From contig MCFE01000454.1 of the NCBI GenBank assembly GCA_002104905.1, positions 1 to 64,000 on the forward strand: a stretch of DNA of 64,000 bases. The letters run 5' to 3'. The stretch comes from Basidiobolus meristosporus CBS 931.73. Its lineage: Eukaryota > Basidiobolomycota > Basidiobolomycetes > Basidiobolales > Basidiobolaceae. Shown piece after piece: positions 43,297 to 53,049 of the stretch (position 1 is the stretch's first letter; the number at the start of each line of letters is the position of its first letter). Under the pieces are notes generated by a model. It did no database searches, was not told the DNA's origin, and saw only the letters and a program-made list of their open reading frames with translations. The translations under genes and the position numbers were made by a program.

Positions 43297-44934
43297 CTAA
43301 GAATAGATCCTTGACTTATACCTTCTGCTTTGCCACCAGACAAATATGCGATGACGCATGAAGTAGGCCGTGATGGCACATACGACCACGATAATCGCAA
43401 AGATTGTGAGGCCGACAATAAGCCCAGTCTTGGATTTTTTCGGCCGGACCGGACGCGGGGTGAACGGCAAAGAGACGTATGGTGGATCGCTTGTGGCGAA
43501 CATCACCTGTCTTGCCATGAGGGCCTGGAAAGGTGCGTTATAATCCAGTGCCACTTCAGACTGTTTCCAGTCGGTACGTTCGTCATAGAACTGATCATCT
43601 TTGTTTGGGCCGCCAACCATCGCCCCATACAAGACGTGTTGGTTTTGAGGTGGGTTGTTGAGGTTTCCAACGTCTGTACCACCATGGGCTCCAGCGTGGT
43701 GTGGATTCTGGGGGGAGTTTACGTGGACTCCAGCCACATACGGCGTGTTTTGGGGGTTCTTTCCCAGTAGATAATCGATTTGCGATTGAACAAAGCTTTC
43801 GTACTTGGCTTTCTTGGCTTGGCTAGCGTCAGTATTAGATTTTGACAGTACCGTGCGGCTGTAAATGCTGGCCAAAAAGGAGCATGTGTTGGCCGGAACC
43901 GTGGACGCCATGTCACTGGTCCCCGAGAACCAAATGAGGCCAGCTTTTGTGAAGGATCCATCCTTGCTCCCGCTCACCACACCGTCCAACCATGCCTCGG
44001 CTTCATTTTTGAATCGTTGCGCGTTGTTGTCGGCAAATACCTCAGATGCCAAGACATAAATGCCGGGGGTTTTGTCATTCCAATCCATGGGATTAGTCTT
44101 GCCACCAAGCTTATACTGGTCGAAATAATTTACGGCAATGTCAAGGTAGGAAGTCTCGTTTGTTGCGCGGGATAGCCAGAGAGCACCCCAGACTAACTCG
44201 TCACCATAGCCGCTCGACGCGTAAAATTCCTTTGCGTCAGAGACGGATTTTTGGTATTCGGTTTTTCGTGCGGTATTTGCAAAGTTGAAAAGATCACGGG
44301 CATGTTTTACTAGCTTGTCGGCATAGTCGGCATCACCGAAGTAATTCCGAAACACCAGAGAGGTAGCGGCCAGGGAGGCTGCGGTTTCACTAGCTATATC
44401 GGTGCCCGGATGGTCAAAATCGATTTTGTATGCTGGCCGGGGAGTCGGGATTCCGGTATCGGGGCCCCAGTAGTTATTGTCGACATTTCCTTTACCCACT
44501 TGAACATAGAGTGTATTGGCATCGGGATGTGCCTTCATGATCCAATCTGTGCCCCATTTGAGCATATCTCTGAGATAGGTATCTTGAGAGGCAAGCTTAT
44601 AGCCCTGCCAATATTCAAGTGCTCCCCAGGAAGTGATGGTCAAGCTGTAGGCTAGCGGCAGTAGAAACTTCAGGTAATCGCCGGCATCGTAATAACCGCC
44701 AGTTAAGTCAACCCCTACGTCCTTCCCATCGTCCATGCCCGAATCATGGCGCCATGATATGCGTGATTGGTACCCATTTTGATCCAGCTTTCCACTTCTT
44801 TGCGCTTCATAAAACCAAAGAGAGTTATTTAGGATCGCCACGTAGTTCGGGTTGGCAACTGGAACAACGTCTTGGCTCGCAACGAAGCTGGGTGAGGCCA
44901 GTAGTGCTAGAGAGACAACGCCAGCGAAAATCAT
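43297..44934 (-). CDS. Membrane-anchored GH9 endoglucanase
   Basis: 545 aa from the ATG at 44932-44934; the frame is open 16 codons further but begins with GTG, and this ATG opens a perfect signal peptide (MIFAGVVSLALLASPSFVAS). Family 9 glycoside hydrolase, inverting beta-1,4-glucanase. The catalytic base region GGYYDAGDYLKF is at about residues 79-90, the active-site histidine segment NPHHAGAHGGTD lies near 415-425, and the C-terminal acid region YDERTDWKQSEVALDYNAPF at about 450-469 carries the Asp and Glu. No cellulose-binding module. After a Pro/Lys-rich stem comes one transmembrane helix (about 504-526, VGLTIFAIIVVVCAITAYF) and a basic tail, so the enzyme is anchored at the plasma membrane or Golgi with its domain outside. 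It may act on the cell's own wall or plant glucans. Confidence 0.93.
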   Translation of the reverse strand: MIFAGVVSLALLASPSFVASQDVVPVANPNYVAILNNSLWFYEAQRSGKLDQNGYQSRISWRHDSGMDDGKDVGVDLTGGYYDAGDYLKFLLPLAYSLTITSWGALEYWQGYKLASQDTYLRDMLKWGTDWIMKAHPDANTLYVQVGKGNVDNNYWGPDTGIPTPRPAYKIDFDHPGTDIASETAASLAATSLVFRNYFGDADYADKLVKHARDLFNFANTARKTEYQKSVSDAKEFYASSGYGDELVWGALWLSRATNETSYLDIAVNYFDQYKLGGKTNPMDWNDKTPGIYVLASEVFADNNAQRFKNEAEAWLDGVVSGSKDGSFTKAGLIWFSGTSDMASTVPANTCSFLASIYSRTVLSKSNTDASQAKKAKYESFVQSQIDYLLGKNPQNTPYVAGVHVNSPQNPHHAGAHGGTDVGNLNNPPQNQHVLYGAMVGGPNKDDQFYDERTDWKQSEVALDYNAPFQALMARQVMFATSDPPYVSLPFTPRPVRPKKSKTGLIVGLTIFAIIVVVCAITAYFMRHRIFVWWQSRRYKSRIYS

Positions 44935-46239
44935 GGTGTATTCGCTGAATGGTTTGATTCTACTTGATAGAGAAGGCAACACTTCAAGTAAATTGATGTA
45001 CTAATGAAGGACGAAAGCAATGAAGATGCCACGGTCCACCTTTCTATTTATGTATTTTACAAATCTCATGGCGGTCGATTCACCTCACTATCGATATTGC
45101 CAATTGAATGGGTTAATTACTTTATGATACAGTTATATTCAAATCTAGAAACCATGCCAATATAGGGAGGGGACTTGGAATGGCTATTGTGCCTAATCAA
45201 GAAAGAAAATAGTTCCAAGAGGTAGCTTCGTCAACGAACCTATCGCCCAATCATCTGCTTTGTGAACCATAAGTGCAACCTGTCGCCCAGTAAATGTATG
45301 AATAAAGTGGAGTGTTTGTAGGCCATAGAAAACGCAGCCATAGAAAATGTAACATTGGTGATCACAATCCTTAGCAAAGCACGCTTGTTGATCGAATTCT
45401 GATTTCATTTCACAGCACCAATAGATGTATGCACAGCAAATATCTACGCTCTCTTGGCGTTCCGATTCAAGTATGGCAATCACAAATCCCACTGTTATTT
45501 GCAGCGATGATTTATGCAGAATGCATAAAAGGTGCATAAAAAATGCCCTCCACCCAGCGAATGAATCTTGATAATCTAGTATGGGCTTTACTTATCCAAG
45601 ATAGAGCAAAGGGCTGTCTAAGTGGGATTTATTGGTTAGCGTTTGGATTCCGAAATTCCAGACTCGGACTTAAATGTTCAGAGTGATTTAAGCCATCCTG
45701 ATCGCCCCCTAGGCGGTTACCAAGTAAACCTTTTCTTGAAAGCCTGTCATACCAAGTCGTAGTTGGGATGGTCATGGTGTTGCGTATTGATCTTGGCACC
45801 TGAAAACACTGGCAACGAGGAAGCATAACGCTAATACTTCAGTTGTTGTATCAGACTGGCAAGTTGTCTAAAGACTGGTCTATATTTCTGTGAGTTCTTA
45901 AGGAAATTATTATAGAACCTTCACTGACCCGCTAGTTCCAAATCAAGCAATCAGGTGAGCAATTCGGAAGTATTTCAAGTGGCACAAGAGTCCAATGGTT
46001 CAGGTGAGCGGGTCCTATAAATTGGCATTTACTCCCGATCTTCGTAATAACTGTTTCCACTCCTCTTAGTCTTCAGTTGGTTTGCTACAAATACTGAGTG
46101 TATTTCGGCTGAGTCTATTAGTCTATCTCTTACATATTCCTGTCCACAGCTTCTCGGTTGTGTTTACGTTCTTGGAAAAAAGCCATCATATATATTCAGT
46201 GTGATCAGAGGCCAAACGACTGTGTACCATATCAAAAAG
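44935..46239. other. Intergenic between GH9 and GATA genes
   Basis: About 1.3 kb between two divergent genes. A minus-strand frame at 45193-45537 (114 codons, Cys-rich: CCAYIYWCCEMKSEF) was examined but has no signal peptide or recognised family. The rest is AT-rich promoter-like sequence. Confidence 0.35.
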
Positions 46240-47031
46240 ATGAAAGTTGTTGCTGATCTTCCCTACTCCAATCCTAGCCCAGTTACTGCTAATCGTAGAA
46301 GCAAACGCAAGGGAGTTCCAGTAAAGTCACCAAGCCATTTGGATTTAGATACTGCACCAGGGATAATATTCAAATTTCCCATCTACTTTCCACCTTCTCC
46401 GCTTGATCTGAGCCCACCAAGCCCGGCCGAGTCTACCAGCTCCTCCTCCAGCTCCATCACGGAGGATGAGGCTACAGAAAAATCAGACGGAAGCATCATA
46501 CTGCACTATCCAGTACTTCTGTCACATGTTGCGAGAAAGCGAAGAGCAAGATCCTTGGATATCGATGTTCCCAAATCCTCCAGAACTCAAAATTTGGCAT
46601 CGCCAACACAGAAGCCACGGAGATCTAGTGAACATTGGCCACGGGATTCTTCAGCAAACTCCACCTCACTTCAAGGCATAGCTCATCATCAGAATGACCT
46701 CGTACATTCCCACGAATCGACATCACCTGGTCACTCCTCGCCCGATAATTCCGGGCTCGCATGCACCAAAAAATGTTGCGCTTCTTGCGGTGTAAAACAC
46801 ACCCCTTGCTGGCGTCCCGGGTGGTCTGAACATGTTCCACTTTGCAATTCATGTGGGCTAAGGTATTATCGATTTCAGTATGACTTGCTCCTCCCCCACT
46901 GATCTAATCGTTGATTTAGATATCGTAAGACCAAGATTTATTGTCGGGGCTGCCTATACATTCCTCTTAGGAGTGAAATTAATGCCAGCTCCAAATGTCC
47001 AAAATGCCTCGAGGACTTCCGCCAGACGTGA
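46240..47031 (+). CDS. GATA-type zinc-finger transcription factor
   Basis: Two exons: 46240-46877 and 46920-47031, joined by a 42-nt intron (GTATGA...GATTTAG with a CTAAT branch). 249 aa. The start is the ATG at 46240; the frame is open upstream only with GTG. A Ser/Pro-rich N-terminus carries a nuclear-localisation-like basic patch (NRRSKRKG). The GATA finger is C-x2-C-x18-C-x2-C (CASCGVKHTPCWRPGWSE...PLCNSCGLRYYRFQ). After the intron a second Cys pair set follows (YCRGC...SKCPKC) and the protein ends DFRQT. The 18-residue loop is the WC-1/plant-like type rather than the AreA type. It should bind GATA motifs; the regulated pathway is unknown. Confidence 0.82.
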
Positions 47032-47542
47032 GTCTGTTTAGTAGAGTTTCCTAAAATGTAGGGCTCGTTCACTACTAAAGTACCAACTTTGTATATAAAT
47101 GGATATTCTGGGGTGAGTCCACTACATCCGTAATGCAACATATGTTTCTCACTTGTGAATGCTCGCTGACTTGCATGAATCCATCATCAGGAATGGTCAC
47201 ACACAATCTATTATTATTGTCAATCACTGGTAAAATAAAAATACTCCAACCATGATTGCTGTTTTCTTCGGGGATGGTAGGTACGCTTAGTATTGTTCAT
47301 AGAAATTTTCAGCAAACACATGGTAATAGCGGATAAATCTCACTTGCCCTAGAAATCATTTATGGAATCACAAATGATTCATTGCCATATTAAGCCGCGG
47401 TTTCTCATTTGCTTGGTCTTGACGTAGCACCTGCAACTGATCATTGATGCCGATACCATTCCACCAATTGACCACTCTTTGATACAAGAAGCATTTATAA
47501 TAGATCAATCTTTTTATTCTGTTAATTTACAAATCGAGTCTA
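47032..47542. other. Intergenic between GATA and secreted-protein genes
   Basis: 511 bp between convergent genes, AT-rich. It contains 3' ends only; no gene, RNA or repeat is recognised. Confidence 0.35.
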
Positions 47543-47893
47543 TTAGACGTTAACGATAACATCAACTCTATCCTTCAAGCAAACAATTGCCCGAATGTCC
47601 AGGCCGAGTGCCCGAACCTTAGCGTCAACAAGCGGACAGCCTTCATTGGGGCCTTGATGGGTAGTGGCGGTGTTAGGAGGCATCGAGTTGTTCTTACTGA
47701 GACAGACGACAGCGTTGATGTTTAGACCAAGAGCCTTTATCCGGACCTCAGCATCATCACAAGTGACAGGCGGGACATGGGGGGACTTCGCAGGTCCAGA
47801 TCCGACATCCACATTTACACCAACCGGAAAGGGTGAAGCCAGGGCAGAGATAACAGCATAGAGTATGGTGAATGAGCCCAAGATGAAGCGCAT
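47543..47893 (-). CDS. Small secreted protein with two C-x18-C repeats, copy 1 (116 aa)
   Basis: ATG at 47891-47893. A signal peptide (MRFILGSFTILYAVISALA) is followed by a mature chain starting SPFPVGVNVDVGSGPAKSP. Two internal repeats then follow, each C-x18-C: CDDAEVRIKALGLNINAVVC and CPLVDAKVRALGLDIRAIVC, so four cysteines could make two identical disulfide loops. The chain ends in DVIVNV. A TATA box (TATAAATAG, minus strand, 47943-47951) lies about 50 bp upstream. It is head to head with an almost identical paralogue at 48347-48700. No known family was recognised; an extracellular or wall role is inferred from the signal peptide. Confidence 0.85.
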   Translation of the reverse strand: MRFILGSFTILYAVISALASPFPVGVNVDVGSGPAKSPHVPPVTCDDAEVRIKALGLNINAVVCLSKNNSMPPNTATTHQGPNEGCPLVDAKVRALGLDIRAIVCLKDRVDVIVNV

Positions 47894-48346
47894 AATGACT
47901 ACTTGTGGTAACTAATCTACTTACCAAGACCTACAAGATCCTCTATTTATACACAACCGTCAGGAAGTAGCCTTCGATGCAAACTTCACTCTACGAATAC
48001 CCCCTATTCTGTCTATTAATCTCCGGTCTCTTGGTGAGAAATTTGGTAAATATGGTGAGTAGTCCAAATGATTAACATTTGGAGTAACAAATGATAACTG
48101 TCACCAGACGCTACTTACTGTGCAATTTCTGGTTCGTCGGTAGGGGCACATTGGCGTAGTAACCCCTTGGTATATTCGGCCTATTTGAGAAGGATTCCAG
48201 CAATCTAATGATTTTTCCGAATGCCTTGGGCTGCAGAAATAAGTGTGGAGATATTAACGCGGAGTCACTTCAGGTCGGTGTGGAGTTGTATCAGTCAGGA
48301 AGTATATAAAGAAGCAGTGCTTTCCTTCTAAGAGCAACTTAGTAAT
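47894..48346. promoter_or_regulatory. Divergent promoter of the secreted-protein pair
   Basis: 453 bp between the two start codons, with a TATA box on each side (47943-47951 minus; TATATAAA at 48303-48310 plus) at about 40-50 bp from each ATG. Unlike the coding parts, the two promoter halves show little similarity by eye. Confidence 0.55.
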
Positions 48347-48700
48347 ATGCAATTGTTGTATACAGTAACGCTCTTTGCCTGTTTGGCATTCTCCGTTATC
48401 GCTTCACCCTTTCCGGTTGGTGTAAATGTGGATGTCGGATCTGGACCTGCGAAGTCCCCCCATGTCCCGCCTGTCACCTGTGATGATGCTGAGGTCCGGA
48501 TAAAGGCTCTTGGTCTAAACATCAATGCTGTCGTCTGTCTCGGTGAGAACGACTCAATGCCTCCCAGCACCGTCGCCACCCACACTGGCCCCAATGAAGG
48601 CTGCCCACTTGTTGACGCTAAGGTTCGGGCGCTCGGCTTGGACATCCGGGCAGTTGTCTGCCTTAAAGATAGAATTGATGTTTTCGTTGATATTCACTAA
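48347..48700 (+). CDS. Small secreted protein with two C-x18-C repeats, copy 2 (117 aa)
   Basis: ATG at 48347. The signal peptide (MQLLYTVTLFACLAFSVIAS) differs completely from copy 1, but the mature region from SPFPVGVNVDVGSGPAKSP onwards is nearly identical, including a long run without even synonymous change (about 48405-48530 against the reverse of 47705-47830). Cys at 45, 64, 86 and 105 form two C-x18-C units with the shared core V-R-x-x-A-L-G-L. Ends DVFVDIH. No family recognised. The pair is oriented outward from a shared promoter region. Confidence 0.85.
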   Translation: MQLLYTVTLFACLAFSVIASPFPVGVNVDVGSGPAKSPHVPPVTCDDAEVRIKALGLNINAVVCLGENDSMPPSTVATHTGPNEGCPLVDAKVRALGLDIRAVVCLKDRIDVFVDIH

Positions 48701-48997
48701 TACTTAAAATGGCTACGAAGATACATCACTATGCGATTATCTGTCTCTAAATAAACCCGTCGGATGATGTTACGCTAACTTTTCCTTTAATGAGCACTTT
48801 TGCATTTATAAGCTTGATATAAAGATTGAGATGTTTGATCGCAACACGTAGAAATTTGAACCACATGATAGATTCATGAATTAACCCTAGAAACGTTTAT
48901 TGGTAATGATTCATACTACTCACACCCGTATGACTCATTCGTGCGTATATAAATATATGAGGACTGAGGTTGTGGGCGACATTTCTACTATTGGCAC
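48701..48997. other. Intergenic upstream of the F-box gene
   Basis: 297 bp holding the 3' end of the secreted-protein gene and the F-box promoter; GCGTATATAAATATATGA near 48943-48958 is a TATA-like element about 45 bp before the ATG. Confidence 0.4.
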
Positions 48998-49999
48998 ATG
49001 AAGCTACATCCAGTTCAAAGACTTCCCTTGGAGATATGGATACATATCCTTAGTCATCTTTCTCTACAAGACTTTGCCCACCTACTTTCAGCGGACCGCA
49101 GGTTTGCCAGATTTCTGTACCAGCTTGGCAGTACTGAGTGGCTGCAAATTATTAGGCAGATGTGGACCGGATTAAGCGGCAAAGCAATGCCCTGGACAGA
49201 ATACAGAGAAACCAAGGATGATGTATTGTGGATGGCCAACACTCAATTCGCCAGGATCGAGGATAGGTCTCGATTACTACGGCATCTACTATACATTGAT
49301 CGCATGCAGCAAGATATAGTAGAATCCATACTTCGTGAATCAGTTTATTTACTCGAATGCCCTAGACACCCACCCATTCATTTCGCCATGTGCTATACGC
49401 AAGATTCACATCCCTACCGACTCTATGGTAACGACATCTTAAAGCATCTACAGAAATCCCTGTCCGTCGTACTGCCCCTGGATTTTTTACACTTCCTACT
49501 TTGTTACTCCCATCGCTTGGCTCTCAAACAGCCCAATCTTCAATGGGATTTCAGATTCACCAGTCCGCCCTTCCTCTTCTTGGGTCCAGAGGAAACATGG
49601 CGCCACTTCCGGCTGCTGAATTTAGAGGAGTATGTAGACCCCGACTTTGAAGAGGGTATTCGTCCCTCTCATGTACTTTACAACCGACGAAATCCTAATA
49701 TCAACGCCTCGTGGAAGGTCAGCAATAGAAAACTGCTAGTCATTAGTCAAAGCACATCAGGGGATAGACTGCTCTTGGATGTGACGCACCCAGATAGTAG
49801 CACGTTTGGTTGGATATATGCCCACTCTAATCATCCACTAGTATTCAATACTCACAACCCACAATTTCTGGACTTCAGCATCACCGATCTTATGTACAGA
49901 ATCACCAGCAACGATCAGATGAAATTGAAAACCATTTGGTTTCATAATCTTTTTGACAAGCCCAACAGGGGTTGTTCAATGCTTCATGTAAATAAATAA
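48998..49999 (+). CDS. F-box protein
   Basis: 333 aa, single exon, ATG at 48998. An N-terminal F-box at residues 7-45 (LPLEIWIHILSHLSLQDFAH, LLSADRRFARFLY) should bind Skp1 in an SCF ubiquitin ligase. The remaining 280 residues show no LRR, WD40 or kelch pattern; they are rich in aromatic residues (LPLDFLHFLLCYSHRL, FTSPPFLFLGPEETWRHF). The substrate is therefore unknown. Such F-box proteins form large lineage-specific families in fungi. The neighbours give no clue to function. Confidence 0.78.
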   Translation: MKLHPVQRLPLEIWIHILSHLSLQDFAHLLSADRRFARFLYQLGSTEWLQIIRQMWTGLSGKAMPWTEYRETKDDVLWMANTQFARIEDRSRLLRHLLYIDRMQQDIVESILRESVYLLECPRHPPIHFAMCYTQDSHPYRLYGNDILKHLQKSLSVVLPLDFLHFLLCYSHRLALKQPNLQWDFRFTSPPFLFLGPEETWRHFRLLNLEEYVDPDFEEGIRPSHVLYNRRNPNINASWKVSNRKLLVISQSTSGDRLLLDVTHPDSSTFGWIYAHSNHPLVFNTHNPQFLDFSITDLMYRITSNDQMKLKTIWFHNLFDKPNRGCSMLHVNK

Positions 50000-50778
50000 A
50001 CGTATGCTCCGAGCAGATACGGTGCCATATGGACGGACACATGCTACATGTGTTCAATCCAAGGTCCCTATCAACTGCCTAATCACCCAAACTTATCGCC
50101 TTGCATAACTTATCACTTTCTCAACGGAGTAAACGTGTGATGTAATGGTTTTGGGGATTGGACACGGAAATTAGACATAACCCCTCAATAGTATTGATGT
50201 CTAGAGTGTTGGCTGGCAGCGGTGGGAATCTATATGAAACTCTTGGTCGTTGCCTAAGCCCCACTCCATTGTTTGCTGATACACGAATACCAATGGGATG
50301 CAGTATTGGGGTGCGGTCAAGTTGTTAGCAACTTTGAATGGCGGGTCTACGGAATTCTAATTAGGTCTAGTCTCACGGCTGCAATCCAACCCGATCACAT
50401 TTAGGACGATGTGTCAATTACATTATACTGCGAAGGATCTGCATATATTGGCCTACATCTTAGGCCTATTACCTATCTATTTATATGTGTTGCATCTGGG
50501 CCCAATCAATATTTGGATATTATCGAATTCTCTCTGGAGGCAATCCCATCTCACTGGTCGATATGCACAATCTTCGGATCATTTGCAAGTTTTAACTAGT
50601 TCCTTTCCACGATTTGTGGATCTCCTAAAATGAAAGTTTATACTAAAGCGGTATGTTGATTTGTATAAAAGCGCCTGGGGTGACTTTACAGTACTCACCA
50701 ACTGCCATCCACTGTGCTCTCTTGGCTACTACCTCTACTTTCCAAACATTATCCGATATCCATTCTAAAATTGACAAT
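50000..50778. other. Intergenic between F-box gene and micro-gene cluster
   Basis: 779 bp, no supported gene. A 74-codon frame at 50409-50633 overlaps a second frame and has no recognised feature. The frame of the next micro-gene is open to an ATG at 50653, so its N-terminus could be longer. Confidence 0.35.
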
Positions 50779-51000
50779 ATGTTCGCAGTTCCAGTGCGCT
50801 CTACCATTTCCAAAGCCATGCCTTTCCCGTCTATAGCCTTCGTTGGCCTGACGCTCGGAGCCAGCAGCATCGCCATTCTCAACACGAATACCCCAAATAC
50901 TCTTCCACCTACAGCAACGAAACCTAAGGGCAATACGAACAACGCCTCTCATCCTTCTATGATCCTGTCCCTTTCCCCTGGGGACTACGTATGTTTGTGA
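50779..51000 (+). CDS. Small membrane protein of the VWW-tail cluster, divergent member (73 aa)
   Basis: The ATG at 50779 (MFAVPVRSTISKAMPFPSIA) was preferred to the one at 50653 because it gives the same layout as its neighbours: a short basic N-terminus, one hydrophobic helix (IAFVGLTLGASSIAIL), a polar Thr/Pro/Asn-rich linker and a C-terminal Gly-Asp-Tyr-Val. The last codons TAC GTA TGT TTG TGA are two substitutions from Tyr-Val-Trp-Trp-stop. It may thus be a degenerate member of the cluster 51618-53605. The basic N-terminus and helix suggest a mitochondrial membrane; function unknown. Confidence 0.45.
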   Translation: MFAVPVRSTISKAMPFPSIAFVGLTLGASSIAILNTNTPNTLPPTATKPKGNTNNASHPSMILSLSPGDYVCL

Positions 51001-51617
51001 TTTGACCACCGGATACTCCTGCGGAGATCTGCTTCATGGATACCATATCATAACCTAGAATCGCTTCAAGCATTTTGTAAATTTACTCCGTACCTTCTCT
51101 CACAAATCTAAAGGAGGGAAAACATTTTAGACGCTCAAAGTCCTATTAACAAAACCCGCTCAATATAATTCGTCTCCTTTGTCCTGTATAGAATACCTAT
51201 CAATAACATCAATAAATTCGAAAGAAGATTCGGTCACCCCATGATATGCACACCACCAATAGCCTGTTGAGCAGTCTATCCATCTTAGGACACAACTCTA
51301 TATAATTAATGTTTCCACATAGTTTGTGTTACAATCCCGAGTGTTGGCATAGGATAGCATGCGTAACTCTAAAGTGAACTCTTTTTAGCCAATGTAGGTG
51401 AGCCAATTGAACCCTCCTGGCGGACTTACATGTATTCAAATAGTATCGCCATCATTCTTCAGATTTTGCCATATTTGGACAAAGTTGGCAAGAGAACGTC
51501 AGTTAGTTTAATGATCTGGTATATATTGTTTGTCTATACTTAATTACATTGTCAATTTCAATTTTGTTTACATGTGTGGATGAAGGTTCACAGATTGTTT
51601 AAGCATGTGTTGAGCAT
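51001..51617. other. Intergenic within the micro-gene cluster (left)
   Basis: 617 bp, AT-rich, 3' ends of two convergent micro-genes. No gene, repeat or RNA is recognised. Confidence 0.35.
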
Positions 51618-51818
51618 TCACCACCAAACGAAAGTACCAAGATCCTTCGCCATTGAGCCTTTAAAGGAGCAGATCTCGGGTCCTTTAGCTTTCTGGGTCA
51701 GAAGTGTGGATCCAAGCCAGCCGACGCCGAAAACACCCAAGGCCGCTAACGATAGTGGGCTTGCGGAATTGATAACCCGAGCAGAGATAGAAGTAGTGCG
51801 AATGATTGTTGCTGACAT
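51618..51818 (-). CDS. Small membrane protein ending FVWW (66 aa)
   Basis: ATG at 51816-51818; the frame is open to a GTG further up. It reads MSATIIRTTSISARVINSAS, a basic/Ser/Thr-rich leader like a mitochondrial presequence, then one hydrophobic helix (PLSLAALGVFGVGWLGSTLL), a basic stretch (TQKAKG) and the C-terminus KDLGTFVWW. It shares layout and tail with 53402-53605 (KQDMESYVWW) and tail only with 52897-53049. No known family recognised; an inner-membrane respiratory-chain accessory role is only a guess from the layout. Confidence 0.6.
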   Translation of the reverse strand: MSATIIRTTSISARVINSASPLSLAALGVFGVGWLGSTLLTQKAKGPEICSFKGSMAKDLGTFVWW

Positions 51819-52896
51819 GTTGAGTATTAACGAGTTCGCTGTCACGATGTAGATTCCCAGACACCATAACGGTATTTATATTTGAAAAAAACCGAATCGA
51901 CATTTCAACACACTACTCCACCAACTGTGCCCAGGAAATTTTCCATTTTCTTTTCGCAGACTGGGTCCCGAATATTCCAAACCGATTTCGAATGTTTTCT
52001 TTGATGGAGTGTAGCTGTACCCAGCATTTTTTCCAAGAAATGGAGAGCGAATTGGCCCCTGAATTCGACATTCAATAAGTAATTTATCGCTTTTCAACGA
52101 TTCGTTGTACAGGCGCAAGTGGAGATTGCGTCGGTGTTCTCCATGGACTCCAACAAATACAATGAATTTGATCACCGCCCGCTTGATTCGTCTCTCCATA
52201 CGATTGCTTTGACTGCCAGAAATGAGCAAAATTAATAACAGTGCATCACAATTGGCACAATCTGATCGTAAGATTGTCCTAATGAAATTATCCACCCGAA
52301 TTATCCCGAGCGTACACAAGTCAGTCTAGCTCAGTGTTAGCAATAATAGTCCACTCATCACTCATCACTTATCACTCATCACCAGTATCGCTTTAATTCC
52401 AAGAATAAGAATTCGTAAGTCTGAAGCCTGAATTGTGCCCATGTGATAGGCTCCTAAATATAGGTGATTGATTTGTTGACCCACATGGCTAATAAATTTC
52501 ATTGCAGCTGGGCGATGTAGGTAATTCTACGCCAGAGGACGAATTTGAAAATAATCCGATTACTCAGAATGATTCTGGAAGCACAGGAGTTAAAGTGAGT
52601 GGGATCTAGATGATCTTTTTCGTCGAGGAATCGGGAAACTTGGGGAAGACATCGGAAGACTCAGAATCGGTTAAATCTCCCTGGCCAACTAGTGGTTTAG
52701 ACGGCTGGTGGAGCTAAGCCGTTGGTTAATCCTTTTTTCGGATTAGCCACTTACGTTACTCACCAATCCATTTCCTCGTTACATCGGGTGGATTCGGAGG
52801 CCAGCAGGTTCACAGTGCAGCTTTGAAGGATTATAAAATTTACCTATTCGCCTCAGGAAGTATTCAGATCTTCAAATCAACCTAGCAACCATAGCA
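51819..52896. other. Intergenic within the micro-gene cluster (middle)
   Basis: About 1.08 kb. A 147-codon minus-strand frame (52319-51876, starting TTG) has no recognised feature and overlaps the upstream region of the preceding gene. A heptamer tandem repeat (CACTCAT variants) lies at 52352-52385. Confidence 0.35.
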
Positions 52897-53049
52897 ATGA
52901 ACTCTACCACCTTCGTCGCCAAGGAGAGCTCCTTCAAAGGCATCCGCGAGCTTCTTGCGTTCAAATGGCTCCAATCAAAACCTACCCAAGGTGCTACATT
53001 GACGAAAAGTAATCTTTCTCAGGATCTTGGCTCCTATGTCTGGTGGTAA
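52897..53049 (+). CDS. Very small protein ending YVWW (50 aa)
   Basis: ATG at 52897, stop at 53047-53049. Reads MNSTTFVAKESSFKGIRELL, AFKWLQSKPTQGATL, and ends with SQDLGSYVWW. It has the cluster's tail (Asp-Leu-Gly-Ser-Tyr-Val-Trp-Trp) but no clear transmembrane helix, so an upstream exon may be missing or the helix was lost. Codon use is rich in C-ending codons (ACC TTC GTC GCC AAG GAG), as in highly expressed genes, which supports a real gene. A CT-rich leader precedes the start. Confidence 0.6.
   Translation: MNSTTFVAKESSFKGIRELLAFKWLQSKPTQGATLTKSNLSQDLGSYVWW

Noticed and set aside
45193-45537. Cys-rich 114-codon minus-strand frame as a secreted protein
   Set aside because: No signal peptide, no family, no paralogue and no ATG-led coding context that separates it from chance.
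51876-52319. 147-codon minus-strand frame ending near the FVWW gene
   Set aside because: First codon is TTG, no domain, and it covers the promoter of the neighbouring micro-gene.
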